DNA of 64,000 nt from UBA6168 sp041741095 (GTDB lineage: Bacteria > Bacteroidota > Bacteroidia > Chitinophagales > Saprospiraceae), in NCBI GenBank assembly GCA_041741095.1, contig JBGSKQ010000013.1, positions 1-64,000 on the forward strand, read 5' to 3'. Made by a program: the position numbers and the translations under genes. The notes below the pieces were generated by a model. The model saw only the letters and a program-made list of their open reading frames with translations. It was not told the origin of the DNA and did not search any database. Positions 7,763-16,430 of the stretch are shown one piece after another; the first letter of the stretch is position 1; every line of letters starts with the position of its first letter.

Positions 7763-9058
7763 ATGGAAGCTTATGCCCAGGCATTGAACATTGTCATTCC
7801 TTTTTTTGTGCTGCTCATCATTGTAGAGGCTGTGGTAGCGAAATATCGTGGCATCCAGGTAAACCGTGGGGCCGATACCATCGCCAGCCTCAGCAGTGGC
7901 GTGACGAACGTGGTGAAAGATGTGCTGGGCATCACAGTGGTCATCATCAGCTATTCATGGCTGGTGAAACACATTGCCTTGTTTGAAATACAGGCCACTT
8001 GGCTTGTGTTTGTCGTGGCATTTCTCGCCAAGGATTTTGCGGGCTACTGGATGCACCGTTTTGAACATGAAATCAATTTCCTTTGGAACCGCCACACCAT
8101 CCACCACAGCAGCGAGGAGTTCAATTTGTCCTGTGCGCTGCGGCAGAGTATTTCCGAAGCATTTTCCTATTTCGCTATTTTGATGTTGCCGGCTGCCTTG
8201 CTGGGCGTTCCGGCCAAAGTGATTGCCGTGATTGCGCCCATCCATTTGTTTGCCCAGTTTTGGTACCACACAAGGCTGATTGGCAAAATGGGATTTCTCG
8301 AAAGTTTCCTTGTGACGCCCTCCCACCACCGGGTCCACCACGCCATGAATGCCCAATACCTCGACCGCAATTATGGGCAAATCCTCATCATTTGGGACAA
8401 ACTCTTCGGCACCTTTCAGCCCGAACTGGCCGAGGTGCCGCCCATTTATGGCGTCAAGCGGCCCGTGCGGACCTGGAACCCCATCCTCATCAATTTCCAG
8501 CATTTCTGGCTCTTGTTGTCCGATGCCCTCCGCACCCGTTCGTGGAAAGACAAGCTGCGCCTTTGGTTCAAGCCAACGGGCTGGCGGCCTGCTGATATGT
8601 TGGAGAAATACCCCGTAAAAACGGTTGACGATTTTGCTGTTTTTGAAAAATATGAAACCCGGCCTTCAAGGCAACTCCTGCTGTGGTCGTGGGTTCAAAT
8701 GGCGATGACCTTGGTACTCATGTTTTACCTCTTCAACCGCATAGCTGACATCCAGGTGCCAGGCATTTTCCTTTACGGCGCTTTCCTGTTCGTCAGCATT
8801 TTCAGCTACACTACCCTTTTGGACAAATCAAAATGGGCCTTGGCAGCGGAGGCAGTACGTGTAGCATTTGGCATGGGGCTGATTTGGTGGCAAGGCATGG
8901 ATTGGTTTGGATTGAACGAATGGCTGCCAAACTGGGCTTACCTGCTGGGCGTTTATTTTATTTTGTCATTGGGCGTGGTGGGGTATTTTGTAAAAACGGA
9001 GTGTATAAGTGCAGGGCCGATGCGTGCCATTGAAAAAAAGGAGGTTTCGGCCATGTAA
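7763..9058 (+). CDS. sterol desaturase / fatty acid hydroxylase family protein
   Basis: The 431-residue membrane protein carries the eight-histidine di-iron signature. HRFEH is near residue 98, RHTIHH near 112 and SHHRVHH near 187, between hydrophobic helices. The family inserts oxygen or double bonds into lipids; the arrangement and length resemble alkylglycerol-monooxygenase-like bacterial members. The C-terminal 150 residues add four or so further membrane helices of unknown role. A likely role is modification of a membrane lipid, with substrate unknown. It converges with the polyamine gene speD, 19 bases away. Confidence 0.85.
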   Translation: MEAYAQALNIVIPFFVLLIIVEAVVAKYRGIQVNRGADTIASLSSGVTNVVKDVLGITVVIISYSWLVKHIALFEIQATWLVFVVAFLAKDFAGYWMHRFEHEINFLWNRHTIHHSSEEFNLSCALRQSISEAFSYFAILMLPAALLGVPAKVIAVIAPIHLFAQFWYHTRLIGKMGFLESFLVTPSHHRVHHAMNAQYLDRNYGQILIIWDKLFGTFQPELAEVPPIYGVKRPVRTWNPILINFQHFWLLLSDALRTRSWKDKLRLWFKPTGWRPADMLEKYPVKTVDDFAVFEKYETRPSRQLLLWSWVQMAMTLVLMFYLFNRIADIQVPGIFLYGAFLFVSIFSYTTLLDKSKWALAAEAVRVAFGMGLIWWQGMDWFGLNEWLPNWAYLLGVYFILSLGVVGYFVKTECISAGPMRAIEKKEVSAM

Positions 9059-9077
9059 CAATGCAGCGGACGGTAGT

Positions 9078-9461
9078 TCAGGAGCAGACTGTTTGCCCTA
9101 TTTTCGCTGCCAAAAGGCCTTCCCCTCGTCCTATTAGGCGCACTTCTTTTTTATTTGCTTTTAAATGTTCAAATAGCAATTGCACACCAGCTTCGGTGTC
9201 CATATTTCCACAAGTAAAAATATCAACAGCCGCATAACTATATTCTGGCCAAGTATGAATGGTCAAATGGCTTTCCTGGATGATCACCACCCCTGAAACG
9301 CCCAACGGGGCAAAGTGGTGAAAATTACTTTGTACAACGGTGGCCCCCATTGCCAGGGCCGCATCATTCAGGCAACGTTCCATCGTGCCGGGTTGGCAAA
9401 GTGTGGTGCAGTCGCAGCCGTATAGTTCAATAATCCAATGTTTTCCGAGCGGGCTTTCCAT
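9078..9461 (-). CDS. speD: S-adenosylmethionine decarboxylase proenzyme (SpeD)
   Basis: The 127-residue product is a class 1B (bacterial/archaeal) AdoMet decarboxylase, which makes decarboxylated AdoMet, the aminopropyl donor for spermidine. The self-processing site is intact: ESHLTIHTWPE places the pyruvoyl-forming Ser at residue 64, with His69 and Cys84 (DIFTCG) as the processing and catalytic partners. It lies 56 bases downstream of the spermidine-synthase-like gene on the same strand, so the two are probably co-transcribed. Length is typical of the short proenzyme. Confidence 0.95.
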   Translation of the reverse strand: MESPLGKHWIIELYGCDCTTLCQPGTMERCLNDAALAMGATVVQSNFHHFAPLGVSGVVIIQESHLTIHTWPEYSYAAVDIFTCGNMDTEAGVQLLFEHLKANKKEVRLIGRGEGLLAAKIGQTVCS

Positions 9462-9517
9462 GGAGTGCTAAGTTTTTATATTGAGAATAATATTAAAAGA
9501 AATTCCAGTTTGGTGGC

Positions 9518-11074
9518 CTAACTGGTTTTCTTTTCCATGCTCCATATTTCCCAATCTTCTAAAAAATATGTAAGCAGGCAAGGGCGATCAAGGCGATTAA
9601 TATTTAAGTTGCCTGGGTTTGAAATATCCTGCTCAAAATAGAACATTTTCTTGACAAGTTCCTCGTCGAGGAAACGGCAAGTAATGCCAGGAGAAAAATG
9701 TTCAGTGTCCAAAGCACGATCTGAAGCCATCAAAAAGCCCCAATCGCCAAAGGTTGGCACGTAAGCATGATAGGGGTAGATATGGGCAAAACCACTGGCT
9801 TGCATTGTTTCGTAAATGCACCAGAAAGCCCGTCGGGTATGGAAAGGGCTGGTAGCCTGTGTGGCAAAAACACCACCCGGTGCAAGACATTGCCGGGCCT
9901 TTTTGAAAAATACAGTGCTATAAAGCCTGGCCACTGCATCGTTGGATGGATCGGGCAAATCGGAGAGGATAATATCAAACTTTTCAGATGAATTGCTCAA
10001 AAACAACATGGCATCCTGTGTCACGAGATTGACCCTATTGTCGGTCAAGGCTTGGCCATTCAAGCTGTTTAGATAAGGGTTTTCTTTCCCCAGCCGGAAC
10101 ACCTCTGGATCCAGATCGACAATCGTTACCGATTGGACGGCAGGGTGGCGGAGCAATTCCCTGGCCAGCAAGCCTTCTCCTCCGCCAAGTATGAGTGCCT
10201 TTTTTTTATTGACCGCCATATTCAAAGGGAGAATGGCCAAGGATTCATGGTAGCGATATTCGTCAAGAGAAGAAAACTGTATAATTCGATTAATATACAG
10301 GCGGAGATCCTGTTTATTTTTGGTCAAAACCAATTGTTGATAAGGAGTTTGTTTAGAAAAAATAATTTCGCTTTTATATGTTCCATCCTCCCAATGCTGG
10401 AGCAATTTACCTGCATATATAAGCAATGCTAAAAAAAATAGGACGCAGGCCAATGTTAGCAATTCTATCCAATTTTTCCGCCGAATAGAAAGATGCTGTG
10501 TAATATAACGATAAATAATTAGCCCTAAAATTATATTCGCCAGGCCAAAGGCCACAGATGTCCTGAAAACACCTACAAAAGGCAGTAAAACAAAAGGGAA
10601 AAGGAGTGTCGCTGCCAATGCTCCCACATAATCCAGGCTCAACACATTGGCGAGGTTGGTTTTGAGTGGGTAATAGGTTTTCATGATGCGCACGAGAATT
10701 GGCACCTCAAAGCCCGTAAACATGCCTATGAGCATGGTAAGCCCCAACACCAGCCACTGTAGTCCCAGCAGTGAAAATTGGTCAAAACACAGGTACAAAA
10801 TGGGTACGCTTGCACCGCCTATCAAGCCAAGGACGATCTCTATTTTCACAAACCATTCCAGCAGGTCGTCCTCTAAAAATTTGGACAACCACGAACCCAG
10901 GCCCATTGCGGCCATATATACCCCGATGGTCAGAGAAAACTGCTTGACGCTGTCGCCAAGAAAATAAGAGGAAGTTGTACTGATAAGCAATTCATAAATG
11001 ATGGAACAAAGGCCAGCGATAAAGACAGCGGCGAAGAAAATAGATTTTTCGGAAAGCTGTTTGGATGCATTCAT
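9518..11074 (-). CDS. membrane-integrated spermidine-synthase-like aminopropyltransferase
   Basis: 518 residues. The N-terminal half (about residues 10-235) is a bundle of seven or so membrane helices. The C-terminal half is a spermidine-synthase domain with GGGEGLLARELLRHP (AdoMet-binding loop, about 297-311), IVDLDPEV (acidic cofactor contact), LSDLPDPSND (catalytic Asp), QATSPF and FGDWGF. Such fused enzymes are probably aminopropyltransferases acting at the membrane. The speD partner follows immediately, and a glutathionylspermidine-synthase-like ligase lies divergently upstream. This is the organisation of a known but poorly understood polyamine-conjugation cluster. Whether the acceptor is putrescine or another amine is not known. 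Confidence 0.85.
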   Translation of the reverse strand: MNASKQLSEKSIFFAAVFIAGLCSIIYELLISTTSSYFLGDSVKQFSLTIGVYMAAMGLGSWLSKFLEDDLLEWFVKIEIVLGLIGGASVPILYLCFDQFSLLGLQWLVLGLTMLIGMFTGFEVPILVRIMKTYYPLKTNLANVLSLDYVGALAATLLFPFVLLPFVGVFRTSVAFGLANIILGLIIYRYITQHLSIRRKNWIELLTLACVLFFLALLIYAGKLLQHWEDGTYKSEIIFSKQTPYQQLVLTKNKQDLRLYINRIIQFSSLDEYRYHESLAILPLNMAVNKKKALILGGGEGLLARELLRHPAVQSVTIVDLDPEVFRLGKENPYLNSLNGQALTDNRVNLVTQDAMLFLSNSSEKFDIILSDLPDPSNDAVARLYSTVFFKKARQCLAPGGVFATQATSPFHTRRAFWCIYETMQASGFAHIYPYHAYVPTFGDWGFLMASDRALDTEHFSPGITCRFLDEELVKKMFYFEQDISNPGNLNINRLDRPCLLTYFLEDWEIWSMEKKTS

Positions 11075-11170
11075 GCTTTAATTCTGCGGGCTTTTTTTGA
11101 AAGCGCCTTCAAAGATGGCAATCTCTTGAATTTTTTTTGTAAAATTGAATGGATATTTGAGGGCGTTCTC

Positions 11171-11178
11171 TACATTTG
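11171..11178 (+). promoter_or_regulatory. candidate -7 box for the Gly-rich-tail/ligase pair
   Basis: TACATTTG (TAnnTTTG) lies 164 bases upstream of the ATG at 11342, in the divergent region between the two halves of the polyamine cluster. The nearest TTG is 24 bases upstream, longer than ideal. Confidence 0.35.
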
Positions 11179-11341
11179 GCAACGAATAAATAAAATTTTT
11201 CTCCGAAATGAACAACCAACTGTTTATCAGCCCAAGCCAGGAAAGGCCAAAGTGCTGGCTTGTTTTTGTTGAGAAGAAATACGCTTTCTCCTCGCCCAGG
11301 GCCTAAAGAGTAATAGGTATCATTTCACAAAAAACTGTATT

Positions 11342-11872
11342 ATGTCAAAAGCAAAGCTCATCATCTATGGTGTCATCGGCTTGGTGGCCGTGTATTTTAT
11401 TTTCTTCTCCAAAGACGAAGCAGAAGGAGAATGGACAGAAGAAGAAATAGCCACCCCTACCCAGGGCCTCATCACCACTGTAAAGGAAGTGGAATCTGAT
11501 CTTTTCAAAATCGAAGAAGAAGAAACTGTGCCCGCCCCTGCCGATAGCAGGATTGTTGCCAAATACATGGACGGCAACATTGATACCTTTACCCTGGACG
11601 AAGCGAGGCTGGTGGACGCTGACAGCTCTTCCGGAAACCGCAGGAACCCAATAGTTAGGGCTGCTACTGCGGGCCTCTTTGGTTTTATGATGGGACGATC
11701 CATGGGAGTCGGACCTTCGGCTGGGGCTTATATGGATCAGAATACTTACAACAGAGTGACCAGCAATGCCGGACAAAGCATCAATTCAACTGCGCAACGC
11801 ACTACTGTAAGACGGCCTTCAGGCAAGTCTGGCTTTGGTGGTGGCCGCTCAACCCGTTCGGTAGGTGGATAA
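11342..11872 (+). CDS. membrane-anchored protein with Gly/Arg-rich C-terminal tail (YgiB-like position)
   Basis: 176 residues: one N-terminal membrane helix (AKLIIYGVIGLVAVYFIFF, about 3-21), an acidic stretch (about 24-60) and a small hydrophobic Gly/Met segment (about 106-122). The tail is low-complexity and ends GFGGGRSTRSVGG. The gene overlaps the following ATP-grasp ligase by eight bases. E. coli ygiB-ygiC has the same pairing of a Gly/Ser-rich-tail protein with a glutathionylspermidine-synthase-like enzyme. Sequence likeness to YgiB (DUF1190) is limited to overall design, so that is positional inference. The terminal Gly-Gly makes it a candidate acceptor for amide ligation by the next gene's product. 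Confidence 0.65.
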   Translation: MSKAKLIIYGVIGLVAVYFIFFSKDEAEGEWTEEEIATPTQGLITTVKEVESDLFKIEEEETVPAPADSRIVAKYMDGNIDTFTLDEARLVDADSSSGNRRNPIVRAATAGLFGFMMGRSMGVGPSAGAYMDQNTYNRVTSNAGQSINSTAQRTTVRRPSGKSGFGGGRSTRSVGG

Positions 11873-13055
11873 TCGAATCATTCCCGTTGGCCCTTTGCCA
11901 CATAAAACATTAAAAAAGGCAGGTCTTGGTTGGATGGCCTCCGGCGAAAACGAAGACTATATTGCCCAAGATGTTATCCGGCTCAATGAGCGGGAATTGA
12001 ACCTATACCGGGAAGCCGCTGCACAGCTCTACGATCTGATGATTCGGGCTGCTCAAGCAGTGGCTTCCCAGCAGCGCTGGGCAGAAGTGGGCATCCCTTC
12101 TCATGCGGTCAATTTGGTCAAATACTCGCTTCAGCATGAAATGGGGCAGCATCTCGTTTGCCGATTTGATTTTGCTGGTGGATTGGACGGCATCCCTTTG
12201 AAAATGCTGGAACTGAACGCCGACACTTGTTCCCTCATGCCCGAGACAGCCATTGTCCAGGACATGCATCGGGAGCAGGAGTCAAGAAAACTGCCCAACG
12301 GCAAAGCCTTCAATAACTTGCTGGAAAGCCTGGCCAAGCGCCTACAGCATATTTTGAAACATCATTCGGATAAAACACCTACCATACTCTTGTCGGGTTT
12401 GGGCCACGATGAAGATTGGCTCAACACGGAGCTGGTGACCAAAGCCGCCAAAAAGGCTAATTTCTCAGATGTTCAGGAAATTTTAATGGAGCGGGTGATT
12501 TTTTCGCCCGATGAAGGGTTTTACCTGGAATTGCACGAAGAAGAATTCAGGCGGTATGATTTCTGGTTCAAATTTGTGCCCTGGGATTTAATTGTATTCG
12601 AGGAAACTGAGCTATTTGATATATTGTGCAATATTATCCTCAACAAACTCGGCGTAGTCCTTAACCCAGCTTATACGATGCTCCTACAATCAAAAGGCTT
12701 GATGAAAATTATGCACGAATTGGAGCCAAACAATCCCTATTTGCTCAAAACTTCACTGACGGAGCATGATTTCCCTGAAAGGCGTTATGTGCGCAAACCT
12801 TATTTTGGGCGCATGGGGGAAAATATTGCCTATTTCAACGGATCTTCCACGCCCGATTATGAGACTGAAGGAGATTATGGACATTATTCACCTGTATATC
12901 AGGAACTCGCTACTTTCAATATGGACAGAAAAGGCCACCGCTACCAGCCAAGCTTGTTTTGGACAGACGAATCAAGCGCTTTATGCTTCCGCCGCCAAGA
13001 TGATTTGATATTGGACGACGATGCAGAATTTGTTGGGCATATCATCGCTGGATAA
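11865..13055 (+). CDS. glutathionylspermidine-synthase-family ATP-grasp ligase (YgiC-like)
   Basis: 396 residues. The family (GSP synthase, C-terminal amide-ligase domain) joins a Gly carboxylate to a polyamine amine using ATP. Seen here: GIPLKMLELNADTCSLMPET (about 103-122, equivalent to the EfNaDtps motif) and RKPYFGRMGENI (about 308-319, ATP-grasp lysine and Gly-rich loop), ending with SLFWTDE. The N-terminal CHAP amidase of E. coli Gss is absent, as in YgiC. The start is a GTG at 11865 that overlaps the upstream stop in a +1 frame, so translation is probably coupled. Together with speD and the aminopropyltransferase this points to polyamine attachment to a peptide or protein. Confidence 0.85.
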   Translation: MDNRIIPVGPLPHKTLKKAGLGWMASGENEDYIAQDVIRLNERELNLYREAAAQLYDLMIRAAQAVASQQRWAEVGIPSHAVNLVKYSLQHEMGQHLVCRFDFAGGLDGIPLKMLELNADTCSLMPETAIVQDMHREQESRKLPNGKAFNNLLESLAKRLQHILKHHSDKTPTILLSGLGHDEDWLNTELVTKAAKKANFSDVQEILMERVIFSPDEGFYLELHEEEFRRYDFWFKFVPWDLIVFEETELFDILCNIILNKLGVVLNPAYTMLLQSKGLMKIMHELEPNNPYLLKTSLTEHDFPERRYVRKPYFGRMGENIAYFNGSSTPDYETEGDYGHYSPVYQELATFNMDRKGHRYQPSLFWTDESSALCFRRQDDLILDDDAEFVGHIIAG

Positions 13056-13106
13056 TCAAATGACAAAAGGCGAGGCATGAACGGTTGTAGCAGATATTTT
13101 CGGGAG

Positions 13107-13126
13107 GGCGGGTTATCCAACCCGCC
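13107..13126. terminator. bidirectional hairpin between ligase and helicase genes
   Basis: GGCGGGTT (13107-13114) and AACCCGCC (13119-13126) form a perfect 8-bp stem with a 4-base loop in the 85-base gap between two convergent genes. TGTTTGGATTT follows on the plus side. It could stop transcription from either direction. Confidence 0.55.
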
Positions 13127-13140
13127 TGTTTGGATTTCAC

Positions 13141-15516
13141 CTACCCCATAATTTGCAGCTTCGCAAATTTCAATGCAATCCGCTTCTGTTTGTCCACCTC
13201 CAGGTCATTGAAAAAAATAGTGGCCATGCGGTTGTCCCTTGCCCCATCCACGGCCAGTACCTTGCCCTCCCCGAATTTTAAGTGAAGCACTTTCATGCCC
13301 GTTTGTATCTGGTCTGCCGGGCTGGGCTTGAATGTGGCTGGGTCTGCCCTTAGCACCGGCTGTTGCGCCGTGCCCCTGGGTTTGAAGTTTCCCGTCACCC
13401 CCGAAGCGGTCCTGCCAGTGCTGCTGCCACTGAGACCTCCCTGGTCAAAACGCCCAAGCGGTGCCATCGCCTTGCTGCCAATGGGCGATGCGGCATCCAG
13501 GTGTTCCAGGTTTATTTCATCCAAAAAACGGCTCGGTGGATTGTAGCGTTCCTGCCCATATCGGTAGCGGCTGGCTGCGTAACTAAGCGTCAGGAATTGC
13601 TCTGCCCTGGTGATGGCCACGTAAAACAATCGGCGCTCCTCGTCCAGGCCCTCCGGCGTGTCCATGCTCATGAACGATGGGAACAATTGCTCCTCCATGC
13701 CCGCTACAAAAACGCTTTTGAACTCAAGTCCCTTCGCCGAGTGGACGGACATCAGGGTGACGAAATCGCCGTTCATATCGGCGTCGTCGAGGTCGGTCAT
13801 CAGGGCGATGTTTTGTAAGTAAGCCGCCAGCGATTTGTCCGTTGGGTCCGTCACAGGAATCAGTTCATCCACTTCCTCGTCCATTTCCCGGCCTGTTGAG
13901 ATGACATCATCCTCAACAAAGGTTTTGATGCCGTCCAAAAGGCTCGTCACGTTATCCAGCCTGCCAATGCCTTCCACCGTTGTGTCTTGTTTCAGTTCGT
14001 CCATCAATCGGGAGCGGCGGGCGATGTATTCGGCCATTGTGTGTGCATCGAGCGTTTGGGCCTTTTCTGCAAAATCTTCGATCAATGCCACGAAGTTGTC
14101 AATGGCGTTGCGGGCCTGGCCCGGCAAGTTGACGGACGGCAAAATCTCCCATATCGGTTTCCCTGCCTGGTCGGCATCAGCGCTCAATTTTTCGATGGTC
14201 GTTTTGCCAATTTTCCGGCTGGGGTAATTGATAATCCGCCTCAGCGCCTCGTCGTCACGCTGGTTGATGGACAGGCGCAGGTAAGCGATGAGGTCTTTTA
14301 TTTCTTTTCGTTGGTAAAACGACAGCCCGCCGAACACTTTGTAGTTGATATTGAAATGCCGCATCCACTCCTCGAAAACCCTCGATTGTGCATTGGTGCG
14401 GTAAAGGATGGCTATTTCCTTGTTGGACAGGTGGTGGCGGTTTTTTTGTTCAATGATAAAATCTGCGACCCGCTTTCCCTCCTCGCTGTCCGTCATCGCC
14501 TTGATGATTTTGATGCGCTGGCCCTCGCCCTTGCTGGAAAAAATGGTCTTCGGAATTTGGCGGCGGTTGTAGGAAATGACCTCGTTGGCGGCCTTCACGA
14601 TGTGGTCGGTAGAGCGGTAGTTTTCCTCCAGTTTGAAGGTCTGTATGCCGTATTGCTTGAAGTCGTTTTCATAGTCCAAAATATTCTGGATGGTGGCCCC
14701 CCGGAAGCCATAGATGCTCTGGGCATCGTCGCCCACCACACAGATATTGCGGGGGCTGCCTTCGTAGTTCGCAAACTTTTTCACGATGGCATATTGCAGG
14801 TAATTCGTGTCCTGAAACTCGTCCACCATCAGGTAGCGGAACTTCGCCCGGTACTTGTCCACCACACTTGCATGGTTTTGAAACAGCTCGTACAGCCTAA
14901 ACAGCAAATCGTCAAAATCCATCGCACCGGAGCGCTTGCAGCGGCCCACGTATTTTTCATAAATCTGCTGGAAAAAAGGCCGTTTTGCCTGCCTGTCCTC
15001 CTCCATCATGCTGGGGTCGTTCACGTACATTTTGGGCGTGACGAGGTTGCTTTTGCACGAAGAAATCCTCGCCCGGATGTTGTTCACGTTGTACTGCTCC
15101 TTGTTCAGGTTCATCTCGTTGATGATGGCGGTGATGACACTTTTCGTGTCGTCGGTATCGTAGATGGTAAAATTGGACGGATAGCCGATGTGCTGCGCCT
15201 CCACCCGGAGTATTTTGGCAAAAATGCTGTGAAAAGTACCCGCCCAAACCCGGTTCGCCCTTGGCCCGACCACTTTTTCGATGCGTTCCTTCATTTCACG
15301 GGCAGCCTTGTTGGTAAACGTCAAGGCCAGTATTTCCCAAGGTGCGACGCCTTTTTGTATCAAATGGGCAATGCGGTAAGTCAACACCCTCGTCTTGCCG
15401 GAGCCTGGGCCGGCCACCACCAGCACGGGGCCTTCGGTGGTCGTGACGGCTTGCCGCTGCACGGTATTGAGTTGGTTGAGATAGCTGTGGGCTGGCTGGG
15501 TATGGGTTTGCATCAA
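13141..15516 (-). CDS. pcrA: UvrD/PcrA-type ATP-dependent DNA helicase
   Basis: The 791-residue superfamily 1A helicase unwinds DNA 3'-5' in nucleotide-excision and mismatch repair and clears replication blocks. All motifs are present: GPGSGKTR (Walker A, about 36-43), LTFTNKAAREM (Ia), DEFQDTN (II), QSIYGFRGA (III), ENYRS (IV), VHSAKGLEF (V) and YVAITRA (VI). The C-terminus carries the PcrA-like Tudor-type module GMKVLHLKFGEGKVLAVDG, which binds RNA polymerase in relatives. Length is slightly longer than E. coli UvrD. The opposite strand has a 644-codon open frame that is only a shadow. A -7 box lies 35 bases upstream. Confidence 0.93.
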   Translation of the reverse strand: MMQTHTQPAHSYLNQLNTVQRQAVTTTEGPVLVVAGPGSGKTRVLTYRIAHLIQKGVAPWEILALTFTNKAAREMKERIEKVVGPRANRVWAGTFHSIFAKILRVEAQHIGYPSNFTIYDTDDTKSVITAIINEMNLNKEQYNVNNIRARISSCKSNLVTPKMYVNDPSMMEEDRQAKRPFFQQIYEKYVGRCKRSGAMDFDDLLFRLYELFQNHASVVDKYRAKFRYLMVDEFQDTNYLQYAIVKKFANYEGSPRNICVVGDDAQSIYGFRGATIQNILDYENDFKQYGIQTFKLEENYRSTDHIVKAANEVISYNRRQIPKTIFSSKGEGQRIKIIKAMTDSEEGKRVADFIIEQKNRHHLSNKEIAILYRTNAQSRVFEEWMRHFNINYKVFGGLSFYQRKEIKDLIAYLRLSINQRDDEALRRIINYPSRKIGKTTIEKLSADADQAGKPIWEILPSVNLPGQARNAIDNFVALIEDFAEKAQTLDAHTMAEYIARRSRLMDELKQDTTVEGIGRLDNVTSLLDGIKTFVEDDVISTGREMDEEVDELIPVTDPTDKSLAAYLQNIALMTDLDDADMNGDFVTLMSVHSAKGLEFKSVFVAGMEEQLFPSFMSMDTPEGLDEERRLFYVAITRAEQFLTLSYAASRYRYGQERYNPPSRFLDEINLEHLDAASPIGSKAMAPLGRFDQGGLSGSSTGRTASGVTGNFKPRGTAQQPVLRADPATFKPSPADQIQTGMKVLHLKFGEGKVLAVDGARDNRMATIFFNDLEVDKQKRIALKFAKLQIMG

Positions 15517-15550
15517 AAATTTGTTTGTCTGAAAGAATGCGGGTTCGGGG

Positions 15551-15558
15551 CAAAGTTA
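15551..15558 (-). promoter_or_regulatory. candidate -7 box for the helicase gene
   Basis: Minus strand TAACTTTG fits TAnnTTTG 35 bases upstream of the helicase ATG at 15516. Confidence 0.4.
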
Positions 15559-15582
15559 ACCCATACTTTTTATCTGAAAGGA

Positions 15583-15924
15583 TTACCCTTTCTCCAATTC
15601 CTCCCAATACTCCACCGCCCGCCGGGTATGCGGGATGCAAATGGAGCCGCCCACGAGATTGGCGATGGCGAAAACTTCAAACACCTCGTCACGGGTCACG
15701 CCCAGTTCGTGGCAGGTGCCGAGGTGATAGCGGATACAGTCGTCGCAACGCAGCACCATAGAGGCGACGAGGCCGAGCAGTTCCTTTGTTTTTTTATCGA
15801 GCGCCCCGTCTTCGTAGGCATTTTTGTCGAGGGCAAAAAAGCGGTTGAGCGCCTTGTTGTTTTGGGCAAAAATCTTTTCGTTCATCTTCGCCCGGTAGTC
15901 GTTGAAGTCTTGTATGAGTGACAT
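15583..15924 (-). CDS. carboxymuconolactone decarboxylase (AhpD-like) family protein
   Basis: 114 residues from the chosen start (MSLIQDFNDY). An in-frame ATG 54 bases further upstream would add a low-quality extension. It contains the family's redox motif CDDCIRYH (Cys60, Cys63, His67), as in AhpD-type alkylhydroperoxidases and gamma-carboxymuconolactone decarboxylases, in an all-helical fold. CxxC suggests a thiol-dependent peroxidase-like activity. It lies 67 bases upstream of the helicase gene but has no functional link to it. Confidence 0.85.
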   Translation of the reverse strand: MSLIQDFNDYRAKMNEKIFAQNNKALNRFFALDKNAYEDGALDKKTKELLGLVASMVLRCDDCIRYHLGTCHELGVTRDEVFEVFAIANLVGGSICIPHTRRAVEYWEELEKG

Positions 15925-16052
15925 GGTAGAGGGTGATTTTGTGTTTAAGTGTTTACGTATTTTTGTGTTTGGAGGCACGTGGATTTCAACCAGTTAAACT
16001 CCATTTACACCCAAAAATAAGGCTTAGGATTGGCCCATTTGTAGGTGCCGCA

Positions 16053-16060
16053 CAAAGGTA
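16053..16060 (-). promoter_or_regulatory. candidate -7 box for the CMD-family gene
   Basis: Minus strand TACCTTTG (TAnnTTTG), about 129 bases upstream of the start at 15924. Confidence 0.35.
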
Positions 16061-16129
16061 GGGAAAATGGGAGTGCATGAGGAAGGGGATTCCCACTCGG
16101 AGTTTTACCATAAAAAAGAATAGAGCCAG

Positions 16130-16366
16130 TTAATACTGTTTGTCTTCAGGTTTTTTCCATCTTCTGCGGCCTGCCACGTATAGGATGATGATGGCAATGG
16201 GCAGAATAATGTACCACACTCTGGCCGACCAGGTGGACCAATCGGTTGGCACATTATCGTTGGGGATGCCTTGTGGCACCTGGGCGAGGGCTGGCATTGC
16301 AATTAACGCGCAGAAAATAATTACTATGGAAATGACGAGTCGAAATTTATGACGGGATTTTATCAT
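16130..16366 (-). CDS. small secreted/membrane protein
   Basis: 78 residues: an N-terminal signal peptide (about 1-28, cleavage after PALAQ), a short Pro/Trp-containing segment, one membrane helix (VWYIILPIAIIILYVAG, about 50-66) and a basic tail RRRWKKPEDKQY. The layout suggests a type I inner-membrane protein with its basic end in the cytoplasm. No family recognised. Coding status rests on the coherent signal-plus-anchor design. Confidence 0.6.
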   Translation of the reverse strand: MIKSRHKFRLVISIVIIFCALIAMPALAQVPQGIPNDNVPTDWSTWSARVWYIILPIAIIILYVAGRRRWKKPEDKQY

Positions 16367-16430
16367 GCCTGGCTTTTTAATGGCAACGGCTCAGTTTGCA
16401 ATATGTTCTTTTAGAGCTATTTATAAAAAA

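Noticed and set aside
13987..15921. 644-codon open frame opposite the helicase and CMD-family genes
   Set aside because: Spans two real genes in antisense, has no domain, and its composition mirrors them.
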